A DNA stretch of 14,419 bases from Candidatus Zhuqueibacterota bacterium 4484_87 (lineage in GTDB: Bacteria; Zhuqueibacterota; Zhuqueibacteria; Thermofontimicrobiales; Thermofontimicrobiaceae). The notes beneath the pieces are model-generated. The model saw only the letters and a list, made by a program, of their open reading frames with translations. It did no database searches and was not told where the DNA came from. Both the position numbers and the translations under genes were made by a program. The first letter of the stretch is position 1; every line of letters begins with the position of its first letter. Below are positions 14,130-14,419 of this stretch, in pieces. The DNA lies in assembly GCA_002085355.1 (NCBI GenBank), contig NATN01000082.1:1-14419 (forward strand), in the 5' to 3' direction.

Positions 14130-14419
14130 ATGTTCATAAATTGGGCGACAAATGAAATTACGTTGAAGATTGTGTACTACGGGCCCGGATTAGGGGGAAA
14201 GACTACCAGCCTGCAATACATTTATCAACATCTTGATCCGTCGTTGCGGGGAAATTTGGTCACGCTGAACACACGCGAGGATCGCACTTTATTTTTCGAC
14301 TTTCTGCAACTTGACTTTGGGAAAATTTTGCATCGCCGACCGCGCTTCAACTTATATACGGTACCGGGACAAGTTTATTATGCTGAAAGCCGCCGCATTA
14401 TCCTTTCCGGGGTGGATGG
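14130..14419 (+). CDS. mglA: MglA-like small Ras-family GTPase (3' end cut by window edge)
   Basis: The first 96 codons are present and the frame runs off the right edge. The start 'MFINWATNEITLKIVYYGPG' is the MglA N-terminus. The P-loop GPGLGGKTT is at 18-26, the switch I region 'REDRTLFFDF' at 49-58 with Arg52 and Thr53 (the equivalents of MglA Arg53 and Thr54), and the switch II 'TVPGQVYY' at 77-84 with Gln81 at the catalytic position. The usual Cys or Ser of the MglA P-loop is Gly22 here. It should be a cytoplasmic GTPase switch regulated by the MglB-like protein encoded just before it. AAGGA lies eight bases upstream of the ATG. The base-recognition motifs (N/TKxD, SAx) lie beyond the window and could not be checked. 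Confidence 0.92.
   Translation, partial: MFINWATNEITLKIVYYGPGLGGKTTSLQYIYQHLDPSLRGNLVTLNTREDRTLFFDFLQLDFGKILHRRPRFNLYTVPGQVYYAESRRIILSGVD

Noticed and set aside
1..14419. tRNA, rRNA, CRISPR arrays, insertion sequences or phage genes
   Set aside because: No regularly spaced repeats, transposase or integrase motifs or terminal repeats, and no tRNA-like fold were recognised by eye.

Overview
The window looks like a chromosomal fragment of an uncultured or little-studied bacterium of the Fibrobacterota-Chlorobi-Bacteroidota neighbourhood, most like KSB1 or Calditrichota. This is an inference from three things. The subtilase ends in a type IX/FlgD-like C-terminal domain with the 'QNAPNPF' motif. 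There is a large periplasmic PD40-TPR lipoprotein. A Roadblock protein is paired with an MglA-type GTPase. Base composition is moderate, with AT-rich spacers, good Shine-Dalgarno sites and several TTG/GTG starts. No tRNA, rRNA, IS element, phage gene or CRISPR array was seen. The window is densely coding, about 12 genes in five transcription blocks, and both ends cut through genes.

Left block (minus strand, 4534 to 1): a cell-envelope cluster of a YtxH-family membrane protein, a DUF948 (YtxG/YoxC-like) membrane protein and a DUF1318 (YdbL-like) protein. It is closed by a strong hairpin. A very large lipoprotein with a PD40 beta-propeller followed by a long TPR array comes next and runs off the left edge.

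Centre (plus strand, 4821-7799): a patatin-like phospholipase, then an ABC exporter pair of the NatA/NatB (YhaQ/YhaP) type. The ATPase gene is broken just before its Walker A motif by a small frame-changing deletion, so as read it is a pseudogene or holds a sequence error. A bidirectional terminator separates this operon from a convergent secreted subtilisin-like protease (9860-7869, minus strand) that carries a C-terminal sorting-type domain.

Right block (plus strand, 10232-14419): priA, the primosomal replication-restart helicase, stands alone behind a 371-bp AT-rich spacer. A good promoter then precedes an apparent operon of a calcineurin-like metallophosphoesterase, an MglB-like Roadblock protein and an MglA-like small GTPase cut by the window end. 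MglA and MglB are a GTPase and its GAP in polarity control. A phosphoesterase as first gene of that operon is the most system-like arrangement here.

Most genes belong to recognisable families. The points most worth a second look are the propeller-TPR lipoprotein, the broken ATPase gene, and the phosphoesterase-MglB-MglA operon.
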